The notes beneath the pieces were generated by a model. That model was not told the DNA's origin. It saw only the letters and a list, made by a program, of their open reading frames with translations, and did not search any database. Of a stretch of 64,000 nt of DNA, positions 53,389 to 64,000 are shown piece by piece (the first letter of the stretch is position 1; each line of letters begins with the position of its first letter). This DNA is from Oreohelix idahoensis (Eukaryota > Mollusca > Gastropoda > Stylommatophora > Oreohelicidae): assembly GCA_024509875.1 (NCBI GenBank), contig JAMPIV010011344.1, positions 202,537 to 266,536 of the forward strand. Direction: 5' to 3'. A program made the position numbers and the translations under genes.

Positions 53389-55185
53389 TGATAAAACGGT
53401 GACTGCATGACGCCATGTCCCGCGTGTAAAACCACGCACATAAAAAACGACCACAGCCGATTGATAAGGCCGGGCTGTCTTTCCAGTTATCATATAATGG
53501 CTCGTGAAGTTTATTATCCAAGGGCGTGTGAGATTATAAATGAAAATATATCATAAAAATTGCCAAGCATTTGATGATAGATCAGCGCTGAACATGATAC
53601 TTTGATAATCTTCTGGCAGCCTTTCAGTTTTAATATGAGCCTATACCAGGTAAGATGAAATCTCAACTGAATGTTAACGTCTGTGTTACCAGATACAAAC
53701 ATACCGTTACTTGGACAATGTTCTACGATGTTACATTAAGTGCAAGTGCGGCTCTTGGGCAGTGCGGCCGAACCGGGAATCGACTTGGGGGAGGTGCCGA
53801 AATGTATTTTTTTTAAAAACTAAATCATTAAAATGTTGTAAGAACAAGAAAATTTAAGCAGAAAATTCCAAAGAAAATAATTATTTGCTTAAAAACAAAC
53901 TGATCGTTTTCCCGTATGTCTATATTTTGCCTTTGTCAAAAAACAGCGTATTGCGCGTCCGTCTGTACTTCAGCATTAATAAAGAAATGAATTACCTGCA
54001 ATAAGAGAGAAATATAAATGTATTATTGTTTGTAAAATACTACGATGAACATCACTTGCAGAAATTACAGTGTGGTTCAACTCACGCAGAAAATCTGGCT
54101 ACAAAGCTAGGGGGACGCTGCAGAGAAAGCGGGGTACAAAATGTTGAAGAAATTCTGAGGAAACGCAACATAATACTGGTCACAGCAGTACATCTGCGTA
54201 TTATTATAATTTTTAACTTGGGAAGGAGGTTAAGTATTTGTAGTTATCTGTTCGTGGCTTTGTCGTTTTGTTGTGAGTATTATGTCTGGTAATTCAACGG
54301 ACCTTAACAGACTCAAAGAACGCGTGAATGCACTCAGTAGGTCACGTGAGATATACATTACGATGATCAAACACATTTAAAACAAAATCAGTGAAGGTCA
54401 TGAGAAACAGGCTCACTCAATGTTCATATTATCATTATCTTTATTCAAGCAAATCAGAGTCCAAGTACCCAGGAAACATGTTCACAGAATGGACAGGGAA
54501 TAGAAATAACACATTACAAAAGTAAGGTAGTGGCTTGCCAACTGATTCCACTGTTCAGGCACGAAGGCATTTCCATGGAGACAAAGAAACCGCTGAAAAA
54601 TAACATATTGATAGCAGTTCTTTGCCATCAGTGTCAGATATGGCGCTTATCTACAATGCATGACTCATCGTGTTGAACCATTAATACTAATCCTTTTCTT
54701 AGCACCAAGAATAATCTGCTAGTTATTTCCATTACACCAAGCAATACGCCTTCATAATGGCGTTGTTTTCAGACCGTCTCATTTTTCTGTGTGTCAGACT
54801 TTTCAAAAACTGAATCTGCAGTGGTTTATCTGGATGCCTTGTTTTATATCTACAGAGTTTCACTTTATTTGGGCACCACAGAACACAACTGTCCAGCTTG
54901 ACCAGCGCTTCAAGTACCGGTGTCAGGTGTCAAGTACTAATCTAGGTCCCGTGTCTGTGAAATGGTGAGAGTATATTTGTTTCTTGTTTTTTTTTTTTTT
55001 GGATAGAAGATTTTTTTAATAGTATGATCCCATTGTACCAGAAAACGGGGTAACAGCTAGTGTGTTCACCACTAAAGGAAGAACAATTAAATGACCTAGA
55101 TAGACTGACCACATGGCATGGGATGAAGATGATGGCAGGTCTAGTTCATGACGGTAGTGGTTAGTAACTAAAACATAACAGAGCT
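53389..55185. other. No recognisable feature
   Basis: Non-coding sequence. An 88-codon open frame at 54026-54292 has no motif that I recognise. A poly-T run lies at ~54990. Confidence 0.4.
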
Positions 55186-55189
55186 CACG

Positions 55190-55562
55190 AAACCAGAATA
55201 GGATTTTGGAATCTCAGAACAATGAATGAGAAAGGAAAACTGAAACAAATCGCCAATGTGGGCAGACGCTGGAACTGGGTTGGCCACGTCCTCAGAAGAG
55301 ACACTGACACCGTTACAAGAACTGCTATGCTATGGACCCCAGAAGGAAGGCAAAAGGGAGGCAGACCAAAGACAACCTGGCGGAGAACTGTTAAGGCCGA
55401 GATGCAAAGCATGAACCAGAGTTGGGGCACTGCAAGACAGGTGGCCACCGACCGAGCAAAGTGGAGACAGTTTGTTGCTGCCCTACAAGACGCCTATAGG
55501 CGTGATGACCACTGGCTGCTTTGTCAGTTAGGAGCTCAGGATCCAAGAAGAAGAGAACGGAC
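55190..55562 (+). pseudogene. Internally deleted LINE: endonuclease start joined to RT end
   Basis: One open frame reads TRIGFWNLRTMNEKGKLKQI, the opening motif of an APE-type LINE endonuclease. Within a few codons it passes into RRWNWVGHVLRRDTDTVTR, MLWTPEGRQKGGRPKTTWRR and AALQDAYRRDDHWLL, the last ~100 codons of the same kind of LINE. Everything between (most of the endonuclease and RT, over 2 kb in a normal LINE) is gone, and the joint is in frame (ATG frame 55222-55566). It ends in AAG-rich sequence like the copies at 17-21 kb. Confidence 0.65.
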
Positions 55563-55569
55563 ATAATGC

Positions 55570-56340
55570 CTTCGTCAGGTACAAACGAACGAAAAAAGAA
55601 AGAGAGAACTAAGTTAATTATATAAAAATGTTAAAATGTTAGATCCGAAAATGGAAATATGCGACGTCGCTATCACCGATTCCATCTGGACAAGACCGTG
55701 AGAGAAGAGATGGTTAAATAAAATAATTGCAGCAGACTTACTGTAGCAAAGTTGATTTTGCTGGGGAGGTTATGATGGTATCCTAAAAAGAATGAAAAGG
55801 TGTCTGCTATAACCGTGTGAGGTCAAGCAAATGTAGGCCTCTGACTCTATAAATGATGATGATGAATTATGTGCAGAGAACCTACAGCTACCTCCCTGCC
55901 TCTTTTTCCAGCTCGCGTCCCCCTAACGTTACCAAAAACATGAGCAGAAACGCCAGTGTGTCTGGTCGTGTGTTCTTAGAGATTAGTATTTCTTCAATAA
56001 CTTCTCTAATACTGGGAATATCATATATTTTAAAGTACATTCTTACTCAGCGAACTTTACGTCATACTACCATATAATTCTTATGGGGAACTTCATAATG
56101 GTTTAAAATTTCCAATTTATTTCATCGTCCATCGTCAAATAAAATTTTACACAAGTCCGCCATCTTCCTCTCTCCGTCTTGCGAGCATGTATTTTTCAAA
56201 TAACTACAGTTTTAGTTACATCAGAAATGCTTCCACTAGGAGGAAACAAAACTATCTGCGTGGTTTGGCCTTGCTGGCTTTTTCGCAGTGTGAATATATG
56301 CGTTGCAGACTGTGTGCGAGTATGGTTGCAACAAGAGAGA
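55570..56340. other. No recognisable feature
   Basis: Non-coding flank between the deleted LINE and the minus-strand Gypsy fragment. Confidence 0.4.
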
Positions 56341-58058
56341 TCATCTCAATAATCTAGAATTTCCATGCTTGGCCTGTGATAAGAACACGAGGGGAGAATG
56401 GTCCGTTTGGACCACAAATGTCCGGCCATATAAATAAATTTGGAATTTCTTTATAGCCCATATTAAAGCGAGACATTCTTTTTCACTGGTTGAGTAATTT
56501 TTTTCCGCCTTGTTCAATTTGCGGCTAGCATAAGCGACTGAGTTCAATTCCCCATCTTGTGAGGAAGACCTTTGCATTAATGTAGCGCCCAGGCCTACAT
56601 TACTTGCGTCACTTCTCACAATAAATTCTTTAGTCAAGTCAGGGAATTGCAACACTGGCCTGCTTGTAAGCTTCTCTTTTAACTCCTGGTAAGCCAATTC
56701 ACACTGTGCTGTCCAATTTATAGTATCAGGTTGACCTTTGCGAGTTAAATCGGTCAAAGGAGCACACATAGAGTTAAAATGTTTGATATATTTTGGTAAA
56801 AACCACACAGAGACACGAGAGATCGCACATCTTTTTTTGTTTGTGGTCTAGGTGCTCTTTTTAGTTTTTCCAGATTCTTGGGATTAGGGGTCATGCTACC
56901 CTGATATACTGTATGTCCCAAAAATTCCAACTCTTTACAACCAATACAGCATTTGGTTGGCCTAGCGGTTAAGTTAGCCTCTCTGAGTCTATCAAACTGC
57001 ATATTCAAAGAGGTAAAGTGTTCCTCAAATGTTTCTGTAGCAATGAGGATATCATCCATAAAATTCGAAATACATGGATTTTTCAGGGGATCCAGCAATT
57101 TTCGCATCATCCTAGAAAACACACTCGGGGCATTTTTCAAACCAAATGGTAACATGTTAAACTCATAATGATCTTCCGAGGTGCTAAATGCCAAATAAGG
57201 TCGAACCTCAGGCTTTACTGGAATATGGTAATAGCCTTTGCTAAGATCCACCTTAGAAAAATATGTTGCCTTGTTCAGCCTGACAAAAAGTTGAGTAGTG
57301 TCAGGTAATGGATCCACCTGGCCTTCTGTGACAGCATTCAGTTTCCTGTAATCTATGCACAGTCTATGTTCTCCTGATGGTTTCCGCAACAGAACCACAC
57401 AGGAACTGTAAGGAGACTCACTGTGAGAAATAATCCCTTCTTTTAACAGATAATCAATCTCCTCTTTCAAAGCTTTTTCCTTAGCGAACGGAATAGAATA
57501 AGGCCTCATACAAATGGGTGCTGGGTCTAGTAGTTTCATATCATATGACAGCAAATTTGTGTGCCCCGGTTTATCAGTTAGCACATCTGTATGTTTCTCA
57601 AGGACCTGTTGAACCTTCTCCTTCTGTCCTTTTGTCAGGTGATTACTGATTTTCACCTGTGCAAACGTTTCACTGGTTTTCAGTGGATATTCAACCGAGG
57701 AGAGAGGTTCATTTTTCATCTCGGTTGCTATAGACAAGGCCATTAAATGTGATCCCCCCTGGATTTGTCTGTCCAGATATTTCTTCAAAAGGTTCACATG
57801 ATAGACTTTCTCTTTTCCCTTTTTGTCTATCTTATAATTGGTTCTGGATAACTTTTCCAGAACTGTATATGGCCCTTGCCATCCGATCTGAAGTTTATTG
57901 TTGCTGCCTGGCAATAGAAGAAGTACCTTCTCCCCTACAGCAAGTTCTCGATCCTTCGCTTTTTTATTATAATAAGCAGCATGCTTTTTCCTGGCTTGTC
58001 TCAAATTTTCATTTGCCAGTTTCCAACTGGTTTTTAAACGAGTGGTCAGTTCGTTCAC
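56341..58058 (-). pseudogene. Integrase tail, reverse transcriptase and RNase H start
   Basis: Frame 1 (58058-56754, 434 codons): the GPY/F tail (LQIGWQGPYTVLEKLSRTNY, YHVNLLKKYL), then RT with VVLLRKPSGEHRLCIDYRKL, FSKVDLSKGYYHIPV (first catalytic Asp), FGLKNAPSVFSRMM and SNFMDDILIATETF (FMDD active site). After a frameshift near 56790, frame 2 (56808-56341) carries the RT end (FNSMCAPLTDLTRKG) and RNase H with IVRSDASNVGLGATL, EKECLALIWAIKKFQIYL and VQTDHSPLV, whose Asp, Glu and Asp are the metal ligands. It ends at NSRLLR, short of a complete RNase H. This enzyme would copy element RNA into DNA. Confidence 0.88.
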
Positions 58059-58120
58059 CTATTGGTATAATGAGGTAACAGTCTCCTCTGCCTTCTCATC
58101 TGTCCAGGTCCTTAGCAAAG

Positions 58121-59059
58121 CTACATATGGACTTTTAATTTTTCTGACATAGTATTCATGGCACCTGTCAGGTCCTTTACATTGGAAGCTTTGTTTTGCG
58201 GACGTTTCTTTCTTGTGTCACCACACAAGAATCTACCACTACCAATTTGTTTCCTGGGGCTGTCTCCCCTCAGGTTCAAATTCAAATTGAGAGAACTTCG
58301 CTCTCTTTTTTCTTCCTCCAGTTTGCATAAGTCCGACCGAGGGATCGTCAGCTTATTCTGGGGTATAACAGTTCTTTGTACTCGCTGCATAGTAGCCATT
58401 GTAAAACAATTTAGCGAAGACTGTCTGTGAAACGGGGGTTCCCATTCCCCTTCGTCCACTTTATTATAATTATTTTTCTTTCCAGGCCTAAGTTTGCCCC
58501 GTGGCGTCTCTAGGTCCTGGTTCCTGTTCCCACGTGTGGGTGTTCCCTCTTTACGTTCTGGTCCCGGTTTGCCATAATGCTTCTTTTGCATTTGGTGATT
58601 ATTTTTCCACCCTGTGGAATTTTTCTCGCTGCATTGTTCGCAGTCTTCGACAAATTTTCTTATGTCATCAACTTCTCCGGGCCAGAAATATCCAACAGAT
58701 GTTCTTTGGCATGTGGTGCCCATCTTCTGGTGTTCACCATTTAGAACATGTGTTTGTCTCATAATTTGTGCCCTATATTTCGATGGCACTACTACCTGTC
58801 CACACCCGGATATTCCTGCTTTATCCGCCCTGCAAAGCAGTCCATCATTCAAATAGAAATCTCCTTTCCTTGAAGGGGTATGGAGTTTTTGGAGTTTTTC
58901 AAAACACGGCTTCAGTGACCTATCTTCAGCCTGTGCCTTTCTCCATTGTTTACGAGACATTGTTTTTGGTGGTTCCTCCTCTTTTTTAGGAGTCGACCTG
59001 ACCTGGAGCGTGGCCATTACTACAGGTCTCTGTAAAGTGCAATCTTTACTATCTTGCAA
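58121..59059 (-). pseudogene. Integrase zinc domain plus unassigned segment
   Basis: A 312-codon frame. Residues ~14-60 (VVMATLQVRSTPKKEE, KAQAEDRSLKPCFEKL) match 33280-33410 of the 8.5-kb element. Residues ~104-143 form a complete H-H-C-C zinc domain (QTHVLNGEHQKMG, FVEDCEQC), which the other copy has lost in part. Residues ~171-290 (from EGTPTRGNRN) are the same unassigned segment seen at 33676-34092, by eye about 55-60% identical, including ASLNCFTMATM/SSLNCFTMATM. The DDE core expected between the zinc domain and the GPY/F tail is missing. The frame stops 63 bases before the next one. Confidence 0.75.
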
Positions 59060-60686
59060 TATAATACATTTATATACTTATTATGTTCGCAAATATTTTG
59101 TAAACAAAGTATTTCCTTTTTTAAGTGCTTAAGGAGAAGTCATTTTTGAGTTACTTCCCTTGAAAGGAGTTCCGTCATCTTCGATCGGATTCCGCGGACG
59201 AATTTAGGCCTACTGCGATTTATTCTTTGCCTGGGTAGGAATAGATTGTTCTTGCTTCAGTATATCTATGGCCTGAATTTATACGTAGTGTTTGTATGAG
59301 TAGGACGAGTCTGTCTTATATATGGATATCTTTACATTTCTAAGTCGAACTATGTTGGTTGTCGCTAGAAAAGGTCAAAGGCTATGCAGCGGAAGTATCG
59401 CTAACAACTGGTGTGCCAGCTTCCTGGGTCAACCTGCACAGTGACCATATTGAGAAGTAAACTACTGAGACCAGACGTTCCTTGGGGTCTGTTGCGACAC
59501 ACAAATACATCAACAGTACAACTCTACAGTGATGTCAGCGTGACCTGTCCTGTCGAGAGTATGCAGTAACTAGGTCAGCGTTTGTTGACATTTGGTTCGT
59601 TGGACATTTGCCATACAACTGACAGTGTTACACAGCAAGCTTGGTTGAAACATAGAACATTACACATCAGGACTGGAGAATATTTGACAGTGTTTGCGAA
59701 AGGAAATGTTATTGAACTGAGAAGTCCTACATCGATTGTTATCATTCACATCAACGATGGAGCTTCTATTTCTGTGTTGAATTTAAAATAATTAGACCAG
59801 AAGTATTTGTTTAATAAAGTACCACAGTACTGTACTATTAGGCAGTGTAACTGAGCCTTCTTTACAACACATTCTTTCTGCAACACTCTATTTACATCAT
59901 ATTGCCATACTATTTATGCATTTATGTATTTATGTTTAAATATTTATATGTGATATTTGTTTGTATCCAGCGGGTTGTTGTTTTGGTTGGGCGGTGTCAC
60001 ACAACAGAGTATCCCACGTAATAGAGGGTCTGATGTGTGCGTTTCTATAGGTGCAATTTTCTTGATTGAAAATTTGCTGCGACAGCTGTTGCTATTAGTG
60101 TTAGCTGTGAAGACTGTACTCATTGTTGTTTTTGTAATATTCCTCTGTTCTTTAGTTTGTTTTGATTTGTTTGTAATTTGTTGGTCTACCCTATTCTATC
60201 TTTCAGTTCTATTCTCAATTTATATTTATATACTGTGGCATTATTTGTATTTGTTATCCTCTTGCGGTTTATCTTTTATTGTTTTCCCATTTGATTTATT
60301 TCATTTCCGCAAATGTTTTCATGTTCTTCTGTATAACTGTTTTGTTTTGTGCCTGATCGACATACACTATTTTAAATATAGTTGATCATATAAATTGATG
60401 TACAAGAATCAACTGATAGTTAATTGCTATTACTAAAGGTACACAGTTGATGATATAAAACACTATTTCTGGTGCACTGCACTTATATTATAGAGTGAAC
60501 CAGCAACTTATAGCTGTTATTATATAAGGATTTATACAAGACCTTTGTAAGGCTTGTTTCCCACAGTTATTGGGATAGTTAAGTACTATTTTCCACAGGT
60601 TACAAAAGTTATCATACAAGGTCTTTGATTAAGACTAAGAAAGTGAATTTATTTACTTTTGCAAATTACTGATCTTATTAGACAAG
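59060..60686. other. Unresolved; may hold the 5' LTR and leader of the next Gypsy element
   Basis: Non-coding sequence between the minus-strand Gypsy fragment and the Gag start at 60687. The 5' LTR of the downstream element is expected here. Its partner lies beyond the window, so I cannot place its edges. A T-rich open frame at 59957-60385 (hydrophobic, low complexity) has no other support. Confidence 0.4.
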
Positions 60687-62200
60687 ATGTCTACATTAGA
60701 TTATTTTATCACACAAGGCAAGGCTCTTGATAAGACTGGTCAGCAATTAGAAGAATGGGCAGTTGCTCAATATGACAAAGCATTAGCTGCTGAAGAAAGA
60801 AAAGCATTGATTGAGGAGAAAAGATTAGAAGCTGAGGAAAAAAAATTACAAAGAGAGTATGAACAAAAGAAATTGCAGATACAGACTGATGAAAAAAGAT
60901 TCCAGATGGAAATGGAAAAAGAGAAAAGAAAAGATGAGGCTGCTGCTGAAGAGAAAAAATTACAAGCTGCTGCAGAAGAGAGAGAAAATTACAAGCTGAA
61001 GCTCAAGAGAAAAAAGCAATAAGAGAACATGAACACCAAAAAGAACTTTTAGCATTTGAGTTAGAAAAGTTAAAGTTAACAAACATAAGTGATGGTAATC
61101 AAGCATCTGGTGGTAATGGTAAACCCTTTACTTACAAGGTCAAGGTACCAGCGTTCAACCCTTCCAGTGATGACATAACATTCTGGCTAAATAGATTTGA
61201 ACGCTCGTGTCGAGCCCATAATGTGGACAAATCACAATATGCTAACCAGTTATCAGAAAATCTGAAAGGTGATTCTCTGACTAGTTTAAGTTTGGTTGAA
61301 GAGGCTGACAAAGATAACTATGATGTTATTAGGGCAGCCTTATTAAAGAAGTATCAGTTGTCTGAAGAGGGTTATCGGAAGTTGTTTAAGACAATGGTGC
61401 CTGAGGCAGGTGTAGAATTCTCAGAATTCATTGCAAGGACACGTCTTACATTTGATCGTTGGATTGAGCTATCCAAAACAGAAAAGACTTATGAAGCCCT
61501 TATGGACTTGATACTCAGAGACAAGATTATGTCAAGTATAAATAAACCTTTCCTCGAATTCTTACATGAGCGTAAACCTAAGTCTCTAAAAGAAATGGAA
61601 CAGTATTGTACCCAATACGTCACTGCACATCCGGACGTAGCTATTAGCAACAGTAAGGTTAAAGAAGGTATGCCAGTTGCTTCTGCAACACCATACAACC
61701 CTAATCACTCTCACAAATTCCAAGGACCTCAAAATAAGTTTAATAAAAAAGGTAACTATTACAGTTATCAGAACCAAGGTAACCCATCATTTCAGGGTTC
61801 TTCTTCGAATACCTGGAGAAGAGCTGACAGCCCTCGATTCAGGGGTGGTCATAATTACAGGAACTTTCGCAAAGGAAGTCATTCTAGAAACTATCCAAGT
61901 TTTCCTTCATGGAGACAACAGGATCATAATTACCGAGATACTCATTATAATGAATATGATGATAGTAACCAAAGGAGCTATGATTCAAACCCGAGTAGGG
62001 GTTATAATAGTGGAAACAATGATAAGTACAGAGGCAATAATAACAGAGGTAGAGCACAATTCAAAAAACATAAAGCTCATTACCAGGCGAACTCTGCACA
62101 GCAAGAGTCCCACGAAGCCTATAAACAAAGTAAAGATAATGATGACTCTAATAATATGGCATGTGCCGCTTTTGATTTTGGGAGAGCATCTCAGTGCCCC
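60687..62200 (+). pseudogene. Gag protein with SCAN-like capsid, one frameshift
   Basis: ATG at 60687 (A at -3). Residues 1-110 start STLDYFITQGKALDKTGQQL and become a Glu/Lys coiled coil. Loss of one base in the A run at ~60985 shifts the frame, which then stops at 61022. The correct frame continues from ~60989. Capsid follows (VKVPAFNPSSDDITFWLNRF at ~61140, YRKLFKTMVPEAGVEFSEF, then LTFDRWIELSKTEKTYEAL and KSLKEMEQYCTQYVTAH). Those last helices have the SCAN-like pattern of Gmr1 Gags. The tail (61690-62130) is rich in Asn, Arg, Gly and Tyr, and there is no CCHC knuckle. At 62195-62255 a CPQC...CGH motif could bind a metal. RNA binding is probably through the basic tail. Confidence 0.8.
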
Positions 62201-62229
62201 CAATGCAAAACATTATTTGAGCCAACCAC

Positions 62230-64000
62230 AGTGTCTACTTTAAGCTGTGGCCATCCTCTTCCCGCTCTTCCTGCGTCAATCGCGCATGATGGGAGAGGTT
62301 CTCTTGTCTTACACAAAGGTTTAGTAAATGACAATCCAGTCTCAGTACTTTTTGATTCTGGATGCACAACTATTGGGGTTAGGCAGTCACTCATAGATCC
62401 TTCTCATTCTACAGGCAAAGTAGTCAAATGCGTAACATTTGGCGGCACCATAGAGAAATACTCTACCGCTATCATTAGGATTGCTACTCCTTTCTTCACA
62501 GGAGATGTACACGCATGTCTTTTGCCGAATCCGATCGCTGATCTTATCATCGGTCGCATTCACGGAGTCAAAGAATGCACTCCGGAGCAAATTTCCATTT
62601 GGGAAAATCAAAATATGCAATCTGCTAATGCGGTAGTCACTAGAGCTCAAGCTCTCAATATGCCTGAAACTTCATCTGTTGAAGATAATGAAGTGCATAA
62701 CCAAGATGATCCTTTGGTAATTTCTCGTGACTCGTTTATAAAACAACAAGAAGAAGATCCGACTCTTAAGAAATTCTTCACTCTTGTAACGAAAGGTGAT
62801 CCGAATAAAGATTCAAATTGTAAATCTTGGATTACAATGAAGAATGGCGTACTTGTACGTATGGTGCAAGACTCCACTAAGTCAAGTCATTCTCAGATTC
62901 TTGTACCCAAGAATTTGAGAGTTAAGATCTTACAACATGCACACGACTCTCAGTGTGCTGGTCACATGGGTTTTTCCCATACAAAGTCAAGAGTTCTTGC
63001 GGCTTTCTTTTGGCCTTTTGTGAACAAGGACATACGGATCTATTGTCGATCCTGTAAAGTATGTCAAGAAGTCAAATCCAAAGGTCCTCGTCATGCTGCG
63101 CCTATTCAGGCTGCAGATATTCCTATTCGTCCATTCCAGAAAATGGCGATAGACATCATTGGTCCATTCAAGATCAAATCTGCTAGAGGACATCAGTTTA
63201 TCTTAACGTGTGTAGACATGTGCACACGTTGGCCAGAGGCTATCCCTCTAAAGAGCATTACTACCGCTGACATTGCAGATGCTCTTTGGCTTATATTTTC
63301 TCGGCTGGGATTCCCCGGAGAAATATTATCAGATCATGGCACCCAACTGATATCGGATACCATGTCTCAAGTAATGTCTACTCTACAGATAGAGAGATCT
63401 TTGAGTAGCATCTATCATCCTATGTCCAATGGGATGGTCGAGCGACTAAATAGAACACTTAAGAACTTATTAGGGAAGATAACTGAGGATCATCCTCAAG
63501 ATTGGGATAGGGTTTTACCCGCGGCCCTCTTCGCGTACAGAGAGGTCCCCAATGAACATACAGGGTTTTCTCCCTTTGAACTTGTCTTTGGCGCGCGACC
63601 GCGCGGCCCAATGTCTTTGCTGCATGATCTTATAACAGCTGACAATATTGACGATGACACAAAATCTTCTTACGAGTATGTCATCGCGCTGAGACAGAAG
63701 ATTATCGAAGCATGCAAATTGGCAACGTCCTCTTCTGAATTTGCTAAGCAGAAGGCAAGACAATTTGCTAATAAGAAGAGAACTTTACGACAACTTTGTC
63801 CTGGTGACAAAGCATTTGTTTTGCTACCTTGTCGTGAAAATAGACTCCTTATTAGTTGGAAAGGTCCGTACGATATAATATCGAAAATTTCAGATGTTGA
63901 CTACATCGTCGATATCAACGGGAAGCATAAAACCTTCCACATCAATATGCTTACGGAGTTCCATGAACGTCCTGACTATCTACAGCCTATTTTTCCAGGC
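62230..64000 (+). CDS. Pol: aspartic protease and integrase (open at window end)
   Basis: In the same frame as the second part of Gag, with no stop from 60989 to the window end. The protease has VSVLFDSGCTTIG (catalytic DSG at 62354) and a downstream ADLIIGR. A linker of ~150 residues follows. The integrase zinc domain has HDSQCAGHMGFSH and CRSCKVC (62938-63068). The DDE core has MAIDIIGPF (Asp at 63152), ILSDHGTQLI (Asp at 63332) and NGMVERLNRTL (Glu at 63440), spaced D-59-D-35-E, so the catalytic triad is complete. The GPY/F tail (ISWKGPYDIISKISDVDYIV, FHINMLTEF) runs to the end. It would cleave Gag-Pol and insert the element's DNA. Confidence 0.9.

Larger units (their letters stand above)
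56341..59059 (-). mobile_element. Ty3/Gypsy fragment, Gmr1-like, minus strand
   Basis: A 2.7-kb internal fragment with no LTRs. Reading from 59059 down, the order is integrase zinc domain, unassigned segment, integrase GPY/F tail, reverse transcriptase, RNase H start. It is closely related to the 8.5-kb element (many identical blocks) but clearly diverged. The integrase DDE core is absent here too. It is cut inside RNase H near 56343 and before the zinc domain near 59040. Confidence 0.85.
60687..64000 (+). mobile_element. Ty3/Gypsy element, Gmr1-like order, 5' part
   Basis: Gag, protease and integrase are read in that order, and the window ends in the integrase tail. No reverse transcriptase lies between protease and integrase, so any RT must follow integrase, the Gmr1-type order. 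One Gag frameshift near 60985 is the only break I found in 3.3 kb, so this copy is young. It belongs to a different family from the 8.5-kb element. Confidence 0.85.

Noticed and set aside
57749..58856. Plus-strand frames of 70-109 codons
   Set aside because: Antisense shadows of the minus-strand Gypsy fragment.
59957..60385. 142-codon hydrophobic frame, possibly a membrane protein
   Set aside because: T-rich low-complexity DNA gives Leu/Phe/Val codons by composition. There is no start context or homologous copy to support it.

Overview
The window is intergenic or intronic DNA from a large, repeat-rich animal genome. I find no bacterial-type operons, no rRNA genes, no tRNA genes outside SINE heads, and no host protein-coding gene I can defend. 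The mix of Ty3/Gypsy elements with integrase ahead of reverse transcriptase, APE-type LINEs, a mariner and tRNA-headed SINEs points to an invertebrate. A mollusc or other spiralian is my first guess and an arthropod is not excluded. This is inference from element types, not a database match.

Layout. 1-8.7 kb: two tandem copies of an unclassified ~1.3-kb unit, broken by two solo LTRs (791-3082, 3800-6105) and a 5'-truncated LINE (6895-8385), each with a target-site duplication (TSD). 8.7-16.2 kb: mostly unrecognised AT-rich DNA with one diverged direct-repeat pair and a 33-bp minisatellite. 16.2-23.2 kb: a cluster of LINE 3' ends on both strands and one SINE. 23.4-26.4 kb: a complete 3.0-kb non-autonomous Gypsy element (Gag plus a deleted Pol). 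27.2-28.2 kb: two SINEs and long poly-C tracts. 29.4-38.7 kb: a mariner transposase split by an 8.5-kb Gypsy element with 2.43-kb LTRs and TSD GATGG. 40.8-43.9 kb: a nearly full-length APE-type LINE. 44.1-47.3 kb: a LINE leader-like segment, a second SINE type and another LINE 3' half. 48.1-53.0 kb: a second full-length LINE of the 40.8-kb family, itself split by a 1.9-kb solo LTR. 53.2 kb: a tetranucleotide microsatellite. 55.2 kb: an internally deleted LINE. 56.3-59.0 kb: a minus-strand Gypsy fragment related to the 29-38 kb element. 60.7-64.0 kb: the Gag, protease and integrase of a further Gypsy element that runs off the window.

The strongest unexplained signal is in the LINE at 40.8-43.9 kb. 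Against the two sister copies in this window it carries dense, patchy A-to-G changes on the sense strand, with untouched A-rich blocks between. That is what A-to-I editing of the LINE RNA before reverse transcription would leave. The second is that two diverged Gypsy copies (32-35 kb and 56-59 kb) both lack the integrase catalytic core and carry in its place a related ~130-residue segment I cannot assign. The 29-38 kb copy still has nearly identical LTRs, so it probably moved recently using proteins supplied in trans.

All boundaries given with TSDs were read directly from the sequence. Clade names, organism and mechanisms are inference from remembered family features.
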